NCBI GenBank assembly: GCA_023053685.1
Contig: JALIGW010000005.1
Span: 48,270,742-48,334,741 of the forward strand
Source: Diadophis punctatus similis
Lineage: Eukaryota > Chordata > Lepidosauria > Squamata > Dipsadidae
Length of the DNA: 64,000 bases
Direction of reading: 5' to 3'
Shown: piece after piece, positions 1 through 12,151 of the stretch
How the letters are laid out: each line of letters opens with the position of its first letter
Numbering within the stretch: position 1 is the stretch's first letter
Notes under the pieces: model-generated
Database searches by the model: none
What the model saw: only the letters and a program-made list of their open reading frames with translations
Told to the model about the DNA's origin: nothing
Translations under genes and position numbers: made by a program

Positions 1-94
1 ATTACTTAGCTTTATTATGACATTTATTTGCTTTTTTCCCCAGAATATGTCTTCTTTGAATTGGCCAATAACCATGCTAAAGTTCATTGATTGA

Positions 95-445
<351 letters not shown>

Positions 446-803
446 TGAACTCCTATCTTTTTATTCCTGGGGGAAAAAATGTGGTATGCGATTCACTTAC
501 TGACGTATACTCATCATATCATAAAATGTTTGCTGTTTGATGATCCAGTAACGTAGATGAGATCCAAAAGTGATTTAAAAGAACCTGTTTATGCGACTAA
601 TATGCTCCCTCTTCTTTCCCCTATACCCACAATCTGCCACTTTGAAGGATGTGAAGGGCAATTCCTGAAAAGTACAGCAGTGCCAAGAATAATATTGGTT
701 GTATAATTCAAACGAGTTTCATTTACCCAGCATGCATACATTTAGCAGAAGAAAGTTGAATTCAGGAATTTAGAAATTATTGAGAAGTTTTTATAGATAT
801 GAT

Positions 804-844
<41 letters not shown>

Positions 845-845
845 A
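804..845. repeat. (TTG)n microsatellite
   Basis: About 14 perfect copies of TTG in the intron. No reading frame or repeat-element context is apparent. Confidence 0.95.
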
Positions 846-1892
846 ATGCAGCTGCTAATATGCTAGTTTTAAAGGTAAACGTAATACCAAGATACATTTG
901 TTTCCCAAGCAAAACGTATCCCTTTTAGCTGTAAGGGAGCTTATCATTTAAAATTCAACAGTGAAAAAGTAATAAGAACAGGCTATCAAAGGTGAATATG
1001 AGCATATGCTATCATGTAAAATATTGGATTTATTTGGGTGGTGGAAAAAGATTAAATAAGAATACTAGGTGGAAAGGAAAGGTGGATTCATGGAAAAGGA
1101 GAGAAGACTAAAGGAAAGAAGAGGTAACATGGAATAAGAGGCCTGAGAAAAAAACTGCAAGTTTGGTTGAGAACAAGTTTTATTTAAATTTAAATACACT
1201 TTTGGCTGAAAAACAGAATGGATGGATTGGTATAAAATAGTAAAAGTGCTATCACTAAAATGTGAGCATTTGTAATTCTTGTTCACCTCTGAACTAACAC
1301 TAAGCACTATCCTAAATGCAAAAAACCCACCCTATTTTAAAAATAATAATATGACAAGAATAAAAATCAGATTATTATAAATTCAATGCCAATTTTTTTA
1401 AAAATCAAGCTTTCAGGTTAGCCTTGTAGCAGCTCACCCTCCACTGAGGTCTTTAGTGACACATAACATCCAGCTTAGCAAATGCAACTATGACATACCT
1501 ACATTTCAATGACTGATACAAGTAGGTAACTGTGTTATGATGTCATCATATATGTGATGTCATTTGCCCCCTTTCTAACCTAAAATGCCAGGTACTGATC
1601 ACAAGGGCAATTGAAAAGAATTCCAAATTCAAAGAAGGGGGAAGATTGGCTTCAACCAAAGAGAAAACAAGCAGTTAATACTTCCTATTATATCATAGAA
1701 CATACCCTTATCTTCCCCGGTAATGTGAGGATTATTTTAGAGCCAACATTAGGATATTACTACTGTCATTCTTAAGGTGATTTTCACTACAGAAAATCAA
1801 CAAGGTAAGTAAAAAAGTTGTGGATATAACTGAGTGTCATGCTTAATTAATGCATGGTGTGTCCAAATTGAAACATTTTTTAGCCTCTAAGC

Positions 1893-2317
1893 CAGTGGTT
1901 CCCAACCTTTCTAATTCCGCGAAACCTTAATATAGTTCCTCATGTTGTCGTGACCCCCAACCATAAAATTATTTTCGTTGCTACTTCATAACTGTAATTT
2001 TGCTACTGTTATGAATCGTAATGTAAATAATATGCAGGATGTATTTTCATTGTTACAAATTGAACATAATTAAAGCATAGCGATTAATCACAAAAACAAT
2101 ATGTAATTATGCCAGATCAGAAAGCTCGGCCGCCAGGCATCACAAACACCTCTCACCGAATGGCACCTCTCCCAACCAATCGGAGGGCTCGGGCAAGTTG
2201 AGCCGATATGGCCAGGCTTGTGGCAGTGGGGGGGGGAGCTGAGGATGCCAGGGCGACCCCTGGGAAATGGTCATTCGACCCCCAAAGGGGTCCCGACCCC
2301 CAGGTTGGGAACCACTG
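1893..2317. mobile_element. Non-autonomous hAT element, 425 bp
   Basis: The termini are CAGTGGTTCCCAACC and its inverted copy GGTTGGGAACCACTG. A perfect 8-bp target-site duplication CTCTAAGC flanks it at 1885-1892 and 2318-2325. CAG...CTG ends with an 8-bp TSD are hallmarks of the hAT superfamily. No transposase frame remains; the short ORF overlapping its right half is incidental. The TSD carries central TA, which fits Buster-type hATs. Confidence 0.92.
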
Positions 2318-2544
2318 CTCTAAGCAGTGTTTGTTGGAGACCAAGGACATTGGACACTGCAAGATTATCTATGAAAAAATAATCTAGCCAAGACATTGTT
2401 TGTGATGCTTCCTTCGTTATATGATATCAATAAGGCAATGCAAACCCTTCAAAAAGAAATAATTGGGTTGGATAACAATGTAAATCCTGGTTGGATTACT
2501 TTAATGCACCCTACACAGGGCTGCCCTTGAAGAGGAACTGGAAA

Positions 2545-3345
2545 TTACAACTTGTCTGGAATGTGGGGGCAGCATTCAGTTTTTGATGTCCTATGATTTG
2601 CTCATGATACATCACTGCAGTGGGAGCTGCACTGGCTTCCAGTTTCTTTCCAGGTGCAATTCAAGATACTGATGATCGCCTTTAAAGCCCTAAATGGCAC
2701 AGGGCTAGGTTATTTGCTAGCATATTTTTCTTGTTCCACTAAGTCTGAAAGATTGAGCAAACTCCAGGTCTTTTAAATATTGCCATTTTATGGCACCTAC
2801 TATCTTGGTAACTCAATCCTTATCTTATGGCAGCATACCTTCTTGGTAGCCCATTCCTATCCTTTGGAACACCCTTTGCCCTGAAATACAGAAGAAATGG
2901 GCCCCTATTTTCCAGCCTTCCAAAAAGCCTCAAAGATCTGGGTTTTCCCACAAGTATTGGTGACATTGGCACCAGTGTTGGGTTCTAAATAATTTTGCTG
3001 CCGGTTTGGGTGTGTGCTCGCGCATGTGTGCAATGCTTCTGCGCATGTGCAGAAGCGTCCCGGGTGGGTGGGCGGAACGTCCTGAGCGGGTGAGCGGAGC
3101 GTCCCGCCGCCAGTGCTACCGGTTCTAAGAACTGGTCTGAACCGGAAACAACCCACCGCTGATTGGCACCAGAAATGTTCTTTGTGGATGATGGGGATAA
3201 TTGTGGTTAGACATCCTGAGAGCTTCTGTAGTTTTTTTTCCACTGTTTTAAATTCTTTTTCTTGTTTTTGGGGTACCCAGTATTATGTTTCAAAGGATGA
3301 GAAATTATATACTGGTACATTGTTGAATAAATAAATATAAATAAA
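2545..3345 (+). mobile_element. L2-like LINE 3' end, split by a hAT insertion
   Basis: The stretch translates with interruptions into the C-terminal region of L2-type ORF2. LHWLPVSFQVQFKILMIAFKAL is readable near 2620-2690 and AFQKASKIWVFP near 2918-2955. The element resumes after the hAT at 2973-3161 and ends near 3345 in an AAATA-rich tail. It is a decayed 5'-truncated copy. Family assignment (L2 versus a related CR1-group clade) rests on recalled protein similarity. Confidence 0.7.
2973..3161. mobile_element. Non-autonomous hAT element (GGTGGGTT family), 189 bp
   Basis: It starts CAGTGTTGGGTTC and ends CAACCCACCGCTG. The exact 8-bp TSD ATTGGCAC lies at 2965-2972 and 3162-3169. It is inserted in the L2-like copy. 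The interior is GC-rich with gcgcatg-type motifs shared with the copies at 6268, 19478 and 41859. It is the shortest member of its family here, apparently through internal deletion. Confidence 0.9.
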
Positions 3346-4486
3346 TAAAGCAGTACTGTGGTACAGTTTATGGAACAGGTAGAACCTGTAAGAGTTTCTA
3401 TACATTTATAGCTATTTAATACCCTTATATTTCAATGACCTAAAAGAAAAGAAAAGAAATACCCAATCCATAAATCCATGATGAACTGTAGATGTAGAAA
3501 TGAGAAGGAACTACTAGACAAAAATAAATGTAGGTATTATATTTCTGTGCAAAAGCAGGATATTAAAACAAGAGAATCATGATAGAACAAGAATAAGGCA
3601 ATTCAGTATCAACATTAAGGCACAATAAAGTTGATATAGCAAAAGGAATCTATAAATTAAGTGTTTTTGGGGGGTTGGCATAATAAAGCAAATAAAATTA
3701 TACCTTAGAGCTGAAGGTTTTTTTCTAAGTTAACATTTCACAATTTAGAATATATTATTTTTTCTTACATTTGTTCCACTATGTATCATTTTTCTTATTC
3801 TAGAGACTTTCTGAAAAATAATTTGGCTTGGCTTTAGCGAGTGCAAATCTTTCCATTATTTAGAAAAGCATTATTTGCAGTATTATACTTCATGCTGTAC
3901 ATTCCTGAGTTCTTTAAAATTCCTCATTTAACATAAACACTACATAGGAGAGTTTCATATTTGTGATTAAATGTTATGGTTGGGCTGAACATGTTTCACT
4001 TCTTTTATTATCAGTTTTTTCTATGCTTTAATTTCCATATACATACTCATTGGTATTCAAGGAAGTTGTGGGTACTGTGTGAAGACTTGTCTGTGCAGTG
4101 TTAAAATATATGACATACAGTTAGCAATTCAAGAATAATGTTTTGCTCAGAAACTAAGTATTAATACTTGTAGTCAAGATATCCTAGTGATTCCTGATGA
4201 GGAAGTTGTATTTAACAGTGTTGAAAAGCAGATCAAAATATACTTTCTGAATTTCTCACCTCTGTTCAATGTGTGATTATTGTTCAGTTATGCAGGATGG
4301 AATATTTGTGTGTTCTGGCACATCATAATATTAAGATATCAATTTCTCATTTCTAAATAAGAATATAGTTTTTCAGTAGTTAGTGTTCTCTATAAAGACG
4401 TAAGCAAATAGGACTATTCATCCAATGCTAGCAGTAACTCTGGCAAAATAGTTGTGTAATAAAATCCATATATAAAGGAAAACAGT

Positions 4487-4584
4487 ATATATACATATAC
4501 ACATATACACATATACACACATATACACATATATACACATATATACACATACACACACATACACACATACACATATATACACAT

Positions 4585-4651
<67 letters not shown>
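4487..4651. repeat. (ATACAC)n/(CA)n compound microsatellite
   Basis: Interspersed ATACAC/ATATAC units grade into a pure CA tract of about 70 bp. Three reverse-strand MCVCVCV-type ORFs over it are translation artefacts. Confidence 0.95.
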
Positions 4652-4653
<2 letters not shown>

Positions 4654-4739
4654 AAGAATTGTCCTAAAATGCGAGTTCCAGGCATAGTTACAGATAAAGA
4701 AGCGATAGTCATCACGATCTCCGGAACATTTAAAATTTT

Positions 4740-5296
4740 ATTTAAAACTACTATTAAAATTACTAAGCTTTCGTCAACCCCTGTTGACTTCGTCAGAGTG
4801 TAAAATCCCCATGGAAGGGATGCTTGCTTTTATGGAATGCCTATCAATTTATGTAATGCCTATCAATTTAGACTTTGCATGTGTAACCGGTCCACACCCT
4901 TTTTTCTCTCCTGTAATTGACTTAATTGTTTCTGCCTTAGTCATGCTGACAGATGACGATGCGATTTCTATTGCCAATTTCCCCATTGTATATTGCCTCT
5001 TTCTCTCCCTGGGGGGTAAAGCAGGGCTGTCAGGCATTGCTTTGAAGGTGTTTCTCCTGGCTTCCTCCCCCTCATTGTTATTCCTCTCCCTTTTAGGCAC
5101 ACACATTGCCTCCTCTAAATTCATCTGTTTTGCCCATGATCTTGTGATGGGCAAAACAGATGCGTTGTTCTTCTTCACCACCACCACCCCCGTCTCTCTC
5201 GTTCTGCTGCTCCTCTACCGTGCTCCCTTGCACGCAGTTAGGGGTTGTCACACTTTCCTTGGGGCAATCTCTCTCTCTCTCTATATATATATATAA
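4740..5296. repeat. Unassigned repeat-like block with a 16-bp perfect hairpin
   Basis: The block begins with a TTTCGTCAACCCCTGTTGAC motif (GTCAAC/GTTGAC inverted pair) near 4769. It carries a perfect inverted repeat at 5122-5137 and 5147-5162 (CATCTGTTTTGCCCAT, 9-base loop) and ends in a short CT/AT microsatellite at 5267-5296. A 170-codon open frame (4784-5296, +) is hydrophobic, has no recognised domain and runs into the microsatellite, so I do not call it a gene. The GTCAAC/GTTGAC-GACTTCGTCAGA motif recalls non-coding parts of Penelope-like elements, but this is a weak resemblance. Confidence 0.35.
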
Positions 5297-6184
5297 GAAA
5301 AGCACTTTTATATAGTTAATAAAAAAATAAAATTCCAATCTGAAACATTTTCAGGTCTTATATTTGTAGGTTCAAGTCAACTTCATTTCATTTCCATTTA
5401 ACTATAACTGAATTACACATAGTACCATTAATAAAATTATTTTCCAGATGTACCGGTAATAATTCTTTTTAAGAAAGTTTGACTGGGTGTTGTATAATGT
5501 TTTATTGCTTTTTCCCAACACTGTTTCCAGCATTCCAATAAATATTATTTTTCTCGATGTATCAAAGTTTAGTCTTGTTTATATTGTTCAAACTTTATAA
5601 AATAGCTTAGATTTAATTTGGTCCCATTAAATAATGTGGCTCCAATATTTGTGCAGTCTTTAAGCATATTGAGATTAATATACTAACTGAAATCATAGGC
5701 ATTTGCATTTTCTGATTTACAATTTTCCACAAAGCCCATATTTTTGCCTACTATCACACTTAAAAATATATAATAATATATATAATAATAATTTGTAGCA
5801 ATCCATGTGATTTGCATCCAATGTTGGAGAGATATATGCAGCTGTAAGGCCTCTGATGTGGGCACAACATCTGCTATATTCATTTTTATTATAAAATGAA
5901 GGAACTGATCTAAATAGATCTAAAAAGAGTACTGTATCTATGAATGAAATTAACTTCTCAAAATCTTTCTCATTATAGCTGACATCAAAAAAATTCCAGA
6001 AGTATTCATAATTTATGTAACCCAGTGTTTTTCTTTAATTCTGCTTTAGCAAACTATGATTGGGGGTATTTTGAGAGTCTAGTAATTAGGCCTCAGCTCC
6101 CTGCACAAACTTTCTTTGTCTGGTCTATGTTCAATGCAAAAACTATTTCTGATATTATTGTGTGGTAACTGGGTGAGTGATGGA

Positions 6185-6680
6185 GTAAGGGATTTCTTTG
6201 AAATCATTTTCTTTCTTATCCAAAAAGCTTCTCCAGTTCTAGCTGAAGAAGCTTCTTGGATGAGAAGCAGGGGTGGGTTCCAACTTACCTCGCTGCTGGT
6301 TCGCTTTCTCCCGCGCTGCGTGGCCACACCTTGTGGGTGCACATGTGCTTTGTACGCATGCGCATGCGCAATGCAAAAAACCCCAAAGAAATTCAAAAAA
6401 ATAATCTGAAAACAAAAACAGTGCAGGAAACTTGGCTTCTGCATATGCACAGAAGAAATTTTTTAAAAAATTAAAAAAATTAAAAAAAGAGATGGCGGCG
6501 CCCATGGACCGGCACCTACTGATCCGGTTCGGTGATGTCATCATGACATCACCAGCAGGTCGCTACCGGTTCGGATGAACCGGTCCGAATTGGGAAGAAC
6601 CCACCTCTGATGAGAAGCAAAATGTTTTCAAGGAAAAAACAAAACAAAGTCCAGTTGCCTTTTGAATAACACCTTTGGGT
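6185..6680. mobile_element. Inverted-repeat element (GGCAACTGGACT family), copy A, split by hAT
   Basis: Left half 6205-6267 and right half 6610-6672 pair imperfectly: CTTTCTTATCCAAAAAGCTTCT against AGAAGCTTCTTGGATGAGAAG-type sequence. The right half continues into AAAGTCCAGTTGCCTTTTG. Related copies lie at 18790-18985 and 46100-46275. The middle is interrupted by the hAT at 6268-6609, whose TSD duplicates part of the repeat. Class is uncertain; a Penelope-like origin is possible from the GATGAGAAGCGAAAC-type motif. Confidence 0.55.
6268..6609. mobile_element. Non-autonomous hAT element (GGTGGGTT family), 342 bp
   Basis: The ends are CAGGGGTGGGTTC and GAACCCACCTCTG, flanked by the exact TSD ATGAGAAG at 6260-6267 and 6610-6617. 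The interior has CpG-bearing stretches (gcgcatgcgc) and ends with GATGTCATCATGAC and GGTTCGGATGAACCGG motifs. Several short ORFs on both strands here are incidental. Confidence 0.93.
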
Positions 6681-9600
6681 CAAACTCCAATCTTCAACAT
6701 CGTTTATTTAGGGACTGCCTCATGGTTACACAATTTAAACCCATCAGATGGCAACAGAGAGAAAGGAAAACTCTTCTACCTGTTTACTGCCACCTGGTGG
6801 CCAGTTGGTTGATACATTGGCCATTTAATAGGTCATTTTGGAGAAATTATGTGGAGATACTCAAGAGATACTCATATTGGAACATTACTTTCACCACACC
6901 AAAAGGTCTTTTTTTGTTTGTTTGTTGATGTGACAATTACATCTGTCACAAATTCAGGTACCTTGCAACCAGGAAAGATGAACTCTTTGTTACCATCCAA
7001 TAGACTCTGAGATTTTGTGGGAGCAATTAAAAAAATTAATTGGATAGAGTGCCCAGACTTTACAAGCACCATACTAATATATGTCCTCTACAATGATTGG
7101 TAGTGGCATTTTCCATTCTTTCCACTCTTAGTGCTCTTTCAAATTTAATTCAGGGAAAATGATAAATAACTACCCTTATTAGGTCTTGTGGAATTGCTAT
7201 ATAGGCAGCCCCACAACATGGCCCAGATGTGCATTACGGCTACACTGGGATTTCTGCCAAAAAAGATCATGGCAAAGCAGCTGTGTGGATGAGCCCACAG
7301 GCAGGTAATACACAACTGAGTACAAGGAGCTCGTGTCACTGGCTTAACAAAAGAAATCACAAGCTGCCCATTCTTACTCAGTAACAGCTGAATGGGTCTG
7401 CTTTCTTTGTACAGATAAATATTGATAGGGTAATCTCCATAGAAAAATCTCCGTAGACATTGATAAGGTAAGGAGGAATGGCAGCCAAAGCCTTAATCTG
7501 TAGCTGCTCTTTTTCTATCTCTTTTTCTATTTTTAATCAGTCACTTGTTAATATAGTAAATACTTTTCAACTTAAGCACTTGTATTTGTTTAGCTAGGAT
7601 ATGGTGCAATTGCAAATGTAATTAATTAAAAATAATAATATTAGCATCAGCTAATGGCATCACATCAAGCAGAATTTTAAAAAAATATTCTGACTTTAGA
7701 ATATTACTGGTTTTTTCTGGTAATTGTCCTAAGGCCATGTTCTCATCTGTACTCAAAAATATGCCCTAGCATCATGTTTGCTTTGGGTTTCATCTTGTCC
7801 TTGATCCATGACTGAAACAGGATTAAGTCATTCTTAGTTGTACTGGCATTAATGTTGTCTTTCCGTTGAAAAGCAGTATCAAACATATCACATTTCTTGG
7901 TTTTGCACCCATTATTTTGCAGAAAAGATAGGTTGATGGTGATGACTAGATGGAGAGGCAATAGAGATTGAATAGGGCTCAAGAATATAATACCACAGCT
8001 TTTTGCTGATTTAAGGATGGGTGGATAACACTGTAATGTATTGATGGGAAATTCCCTAAGAATGTGGATTGTCTCCATAAATCTTATTTTTTAATGTTCA
8101 ATTTATCTACATGGATTAGTTGTAGCATATGTTTCTCTTACCAAACTATTATTTTTCTCTTCATGGCTTTCAGGGTTTATTCATACTGCCATAAATAGAT
8201 TGGTTACAGCAGCATGCATGTACAAAATAAACAATAAAATTCTTTTCTAGTTCTATTATCCCCACCAGTGAAACAGAGAATTAGCAAAATACATTTCCCA
8301 TTCAAATCTACTTTGGAATGTATAGAGATCCTGTTGGGATGAATCTGGACAGGAAGATGGAGGAACTAAAGAGCATATTCTGTAGTGCAAATAAAACTAT
8401 TCTCACAACTTTGGACTGTTAAGGGGGGGCAATCCCTCGTGGAGGTCGATGGATCTTTGCTTCCTTTTGAAGTCATTCTCATTAGAAAATAAAACCGAGA
8501 TTCAAATCTAATTAACAAAATATTTATTTCAGTAGAAAAGTAATAAAAAGAATTTCTTAATAAACTACATCTTATCGGCTAATGAAAAATCACGTCTACC
8601 TTCGGCAGAAATGGAGGAAGAGAAGGAAAGAGTTGACTTCTGGAATGCAGGCATGCATAGTAGAACATATCACATGTCTGCTTGACCATAAATACAAGAA
8701 ACAGTAGATCTGCACAACTGGCAATAATTCACATCGTGACATGGACATTGCCTTCAGTGACTTTATAGCATATTAATTCTATTTTCAAACCCAGGATTAA
8801 AGAAAAAAAATGAAATGTCTTTTCAAATTCAGAGTTACTGAAATGAATTGAAGAAACATGGCTGAACTGTATTATATTTATTTATTTAACCAGTAAAGGC
8901 TTTTAGCAACTTGCCAAATTCTGTGCTGAGGAGGAAAATAATTATGTGAATTAATACTCGTGCGAAAATGTGGGAAATTCATTTTGGACATGAAGTTCAC
9001 TTGTAAGGTTTCCTTGTATCCAGGAATTTTATGTGCATCTATCTACAGTATCTGGGTCATTGGAGCCCTTCAACAGACTTTTGAGGAAGACATGATTGCC
9101 ATGTTTTCCAGTGTTAAAACATGCAATTACATAGCGTGATCTGAAAATTCTCTGATACAGCTTATAAGCGTAATCACCCCTCCTCCCTTTCCTACCCATT
9201 GATAAATTGAAATTCAGGAGAAGTTTAGGCTTAGAGAACTAATGGAATATAACATGATAAATTATAACTGTGAAATTTGATGCCCTCCAGATGTTTTAGA
9301 CTGCAAGTCTAATAATTCCTAACCAAAGGGACAATGAACAGTGATCATGTAGTTGGAGACATCATACGGACAATAACAAAGGTATATGTTATCAATACCA
9401 TTTTCCCACACTTGTAACATATGGCTATTAAAGCTGGACCACTGGACATGTTGAATGAAATAAAAATGAAGTTTTTGAATTGTGGTGCTGGAGAAAATTG
9501 AGCATCCTTTGGACTATAAAGAGAAGAAATAATTTAACAGTAGACAAAAAACAGAGAAATTACTGGAAGCATTAGTAATGAACCTAAAACTTGAATACAT

Positions 9601-9739
9601 ACAATTCCAGGTAAGAATAATTGAAAAAGACACTGTTAATTGGAAGAATAAAAAGCAATAAAAAAAGAAACCGACAGAACAAAAGCTAATAAATATTATC
9701 ACTGATGTCAGAAGCATGGATATACTGTATGCTTAAAGA

Positions 9740-10600
9740 AAGGGTCATTCCAGTTCAAGTGGTCTGATTTCAGAAAAGTGCCCAGCTCGACCATCATGGA
9801 TTTTGATGAAATTTGGTGTGAACATGCACAGACGTACCCAATGAACATTGGTAAAGTGTTATGTTTGCCGATGCAATACTTGCGGAGATATTTCTATGAC
9901 CCCATACCGCAGCCTTTGACAATATGACTCTCAGGTTTCAGCAACTTTGAGACATAATATTTCCGGCAATATTTTATTGAGAGAAACAAAACCTGGCCAT
10001 CTTGTACAACGTGTTGTGCTCTATTAAACAAAATAATAAAAACATTCTCATGAGCAATCGCCATCTAGATAATTTCGAGCAAAGTTGGCCAAAAATGACT
10101 GTGGCACATAAAAAGGGTAAAGTTTGGCTTCTTATATCTCTGGAAGGAAAGGTATGAGAAATGTAAAACTTTGTGCGCAATAACTTAGCAACACAAGGTT
10201 TTCCAATATAAAATTTCATTTTCCTACTGCTTTCCAATAGTTCACAAATTGAATGTAAAGTTGATGGTTTTTGTAAAAACACCAAAAATAGGGTACTTTC
10301 AGCCTGCTTTTACAAAAAAAAAACCTTCTGGAAACTCTGTTAAATCATTCTCATTAGAAAGAGCATGTTTCACCCCCCCCCCCTAAAAAGTAGAGTTGGT
10401 GTATCATCGCTGACGTATAAAGTCATAAAAATAGGGACAAAGTGGAGGACATTGCAATGGCAGCATCACGTCCATTCTATTATTGTTTCGTCTTGTTTGT
10501 TTTATATAGACATCATTACTACTATTATATTGCATTGGTCCATGGTGACATTGTCACTACCAGTTCATGCACTTGACCCAGCAACCCCATCGCCATAGGG
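9740..10600. other. Unclassified block, possible undescribed repeat
   Basis: This stretch has a more even base composition and more CpG than the surrounding AT-rich intron. It holds phrases such as CCATCATGGATTTTGATGAAA that look repeat-derived. I find no terminal repeats, TSD or meaningful ORF; a 103-codon reverse ORF shows no recognised motif. It could be a fragment of an old DNA transposon. Evidence is compositional only. Confidence 0.3.
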
Positions 10601-10737
10601 GGCACGCCCGATAGCTGTGCAATACCAGCCATGGGTGGGTTTCTTGGTTCAGAATCCCAAGCCTGTAGTTTGGTTTCTTCCTCGAGGTTCCAAAGCCTTG
10701 TGTGGGTATCTGTCCAGTTCCCAAGCTGCCGATTGGG

Positions 10738-10772
10738 AACCCTAACCCTAACCTTAATCCTAACCCTAACCC
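10738..10772. repeat. Short interstitial telomere-like repeat (CCCTAA)n
   Basis: Five to six CCCTAA-like units, two slightly degenerate (CCTTAA, TCCTAA). This is the vertebrate telomeric motif in an internal position. A LINE/SINE-type AAAT tail follows at 10800-10823. Confidence 0.8.
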
Positions 10773-11043
10773 AGTTACCCTGTGGTAAGATGGGCAGTCA
10801 ATAAATTTGATAAATAAATAAATGTTTAACGAATCTTAAGGCAATCTTAAGAAACTGAGTATTGTAAAAAATTCCTTACATATTTTTTTTTCTACTTTTC
10901 ATTTTCTAATTTCTAATCTAATTCTAATTTTCTAATTTCCAAGGAATGTAGTGTGGATAGATTTTTCATTGTCAAAAGGGTTAATAATTCAGTTCACTAT
11001 AAACAAAATGCTGATTTAATACAAAATATCAGTCAGTCTAGAT

Positions 11044-11140
11044 TAGGCGCTGGCCACACACATGTCTGGTTTAGCGAAGGGGAAAAAAGTCACAATATGT
11101 CACATGACAAAGCCGTGACAATGTGAGTTTGACACCCCTG
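11044..11140. mobile_element. Internally deleted hAT MITE (GGGGTGTCAAA family), 97 bp
   Basis: It ends in GTTTGACACCCCTG and is flanked by an exact TSD GTCTAGAT at 11036-11043 and 11141-11148. It is the reverse orientation of the 135-bp elements at 14830 and 44590, with about 40 bp lost next to its left end. Confidence 0.82.
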
Positions 11141-11194
11141 GTCTAGATCTCTCAGTTTAGTAGGAAAGCAACTGCATCTATCTTATCTATCTAT

Positions 11195-11459
11195 CTTATC
11201 CCTACCTTGCTGGCCTTCCAAAAAGCCATTAAGACATGGCTCTTCCTGCAGGCGGGGTGATTTGAGACAATTTTATATCTTAGGTTCTCCCCCATGTATG
11301 TATGGTTTTATATGTTTTTTAAATTCTTTTTAAACTGTTTTTAAATTATTATATTGTTTAGTTGTTCTTTAAATGTTGTACGCCACCCTGAGTCCCCAGG
11401 GAGTAGGGCGGCATATAAGAACACTAAAATAAAATAAAATAAAATAAAATAAATAAATC
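11195..11459 (+). mobile_element. L2-like LINE 3' end with (AAAAT)n tail
   Basis: LAFQKAIKTWLFLQAG is readable at the left edge, matching the end of L2-type ORF2. It is followed by a T-rich 3' UTR, the motif GTACGCCACCCTGAGTCCC and a terminal AAAAT/AAAT microsatellite. The copy is heavily 5'-truncated. Confidence 0.75.
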
Positions 11460-11648
11460 TACCCCTTTGTGTCTCTATGAGACAAAATAGCAAAGCTTAC
11501 CTGACTTCGATCCTGGATGTTATCATGAGAAACCCTTATAAATTTTTTCTTCTGCCTCACCATAATCCACATGTTGAGGATCATATGATTAGAAATTTAC
11601 TTTTATAGAATTCAAAGGTCATCTAGAGTTCATATTCTACATATATGA

Positions 11649-11782
<134 letters not shown>

Positions 11783-12151
11783 ACAGGCAGAATTATTGTT
11801 TTTAACAATTTTAGGAATTCTTTTCTCTCTCCAGGAGTATGAACATGATAGTTCTTCCTTCCTATCTATTTACTAATACTTTAAGGATACATTACTTATG
11901 TTAAAATGAATACCACTCAGGATAATGTAAAAAAAGAGAGAAGGAATCCCAATATTGTATTAAATAAATACAATAAATCTAAACAACTCTAAATGCAGCC
12001 TTTAATTAAGAGAAGGCTGAAGCAAGTTTCATATAACCTAAACATATCAGAGGGAGGATATGCTTCATATCAAAACGTAAGATTGGAACAGCCAGCCTCA
12101 GAATGTTTGGTGAAGTACCGAAAGAAGCCCTGTTGGGAGCCGCTTTTCAGG

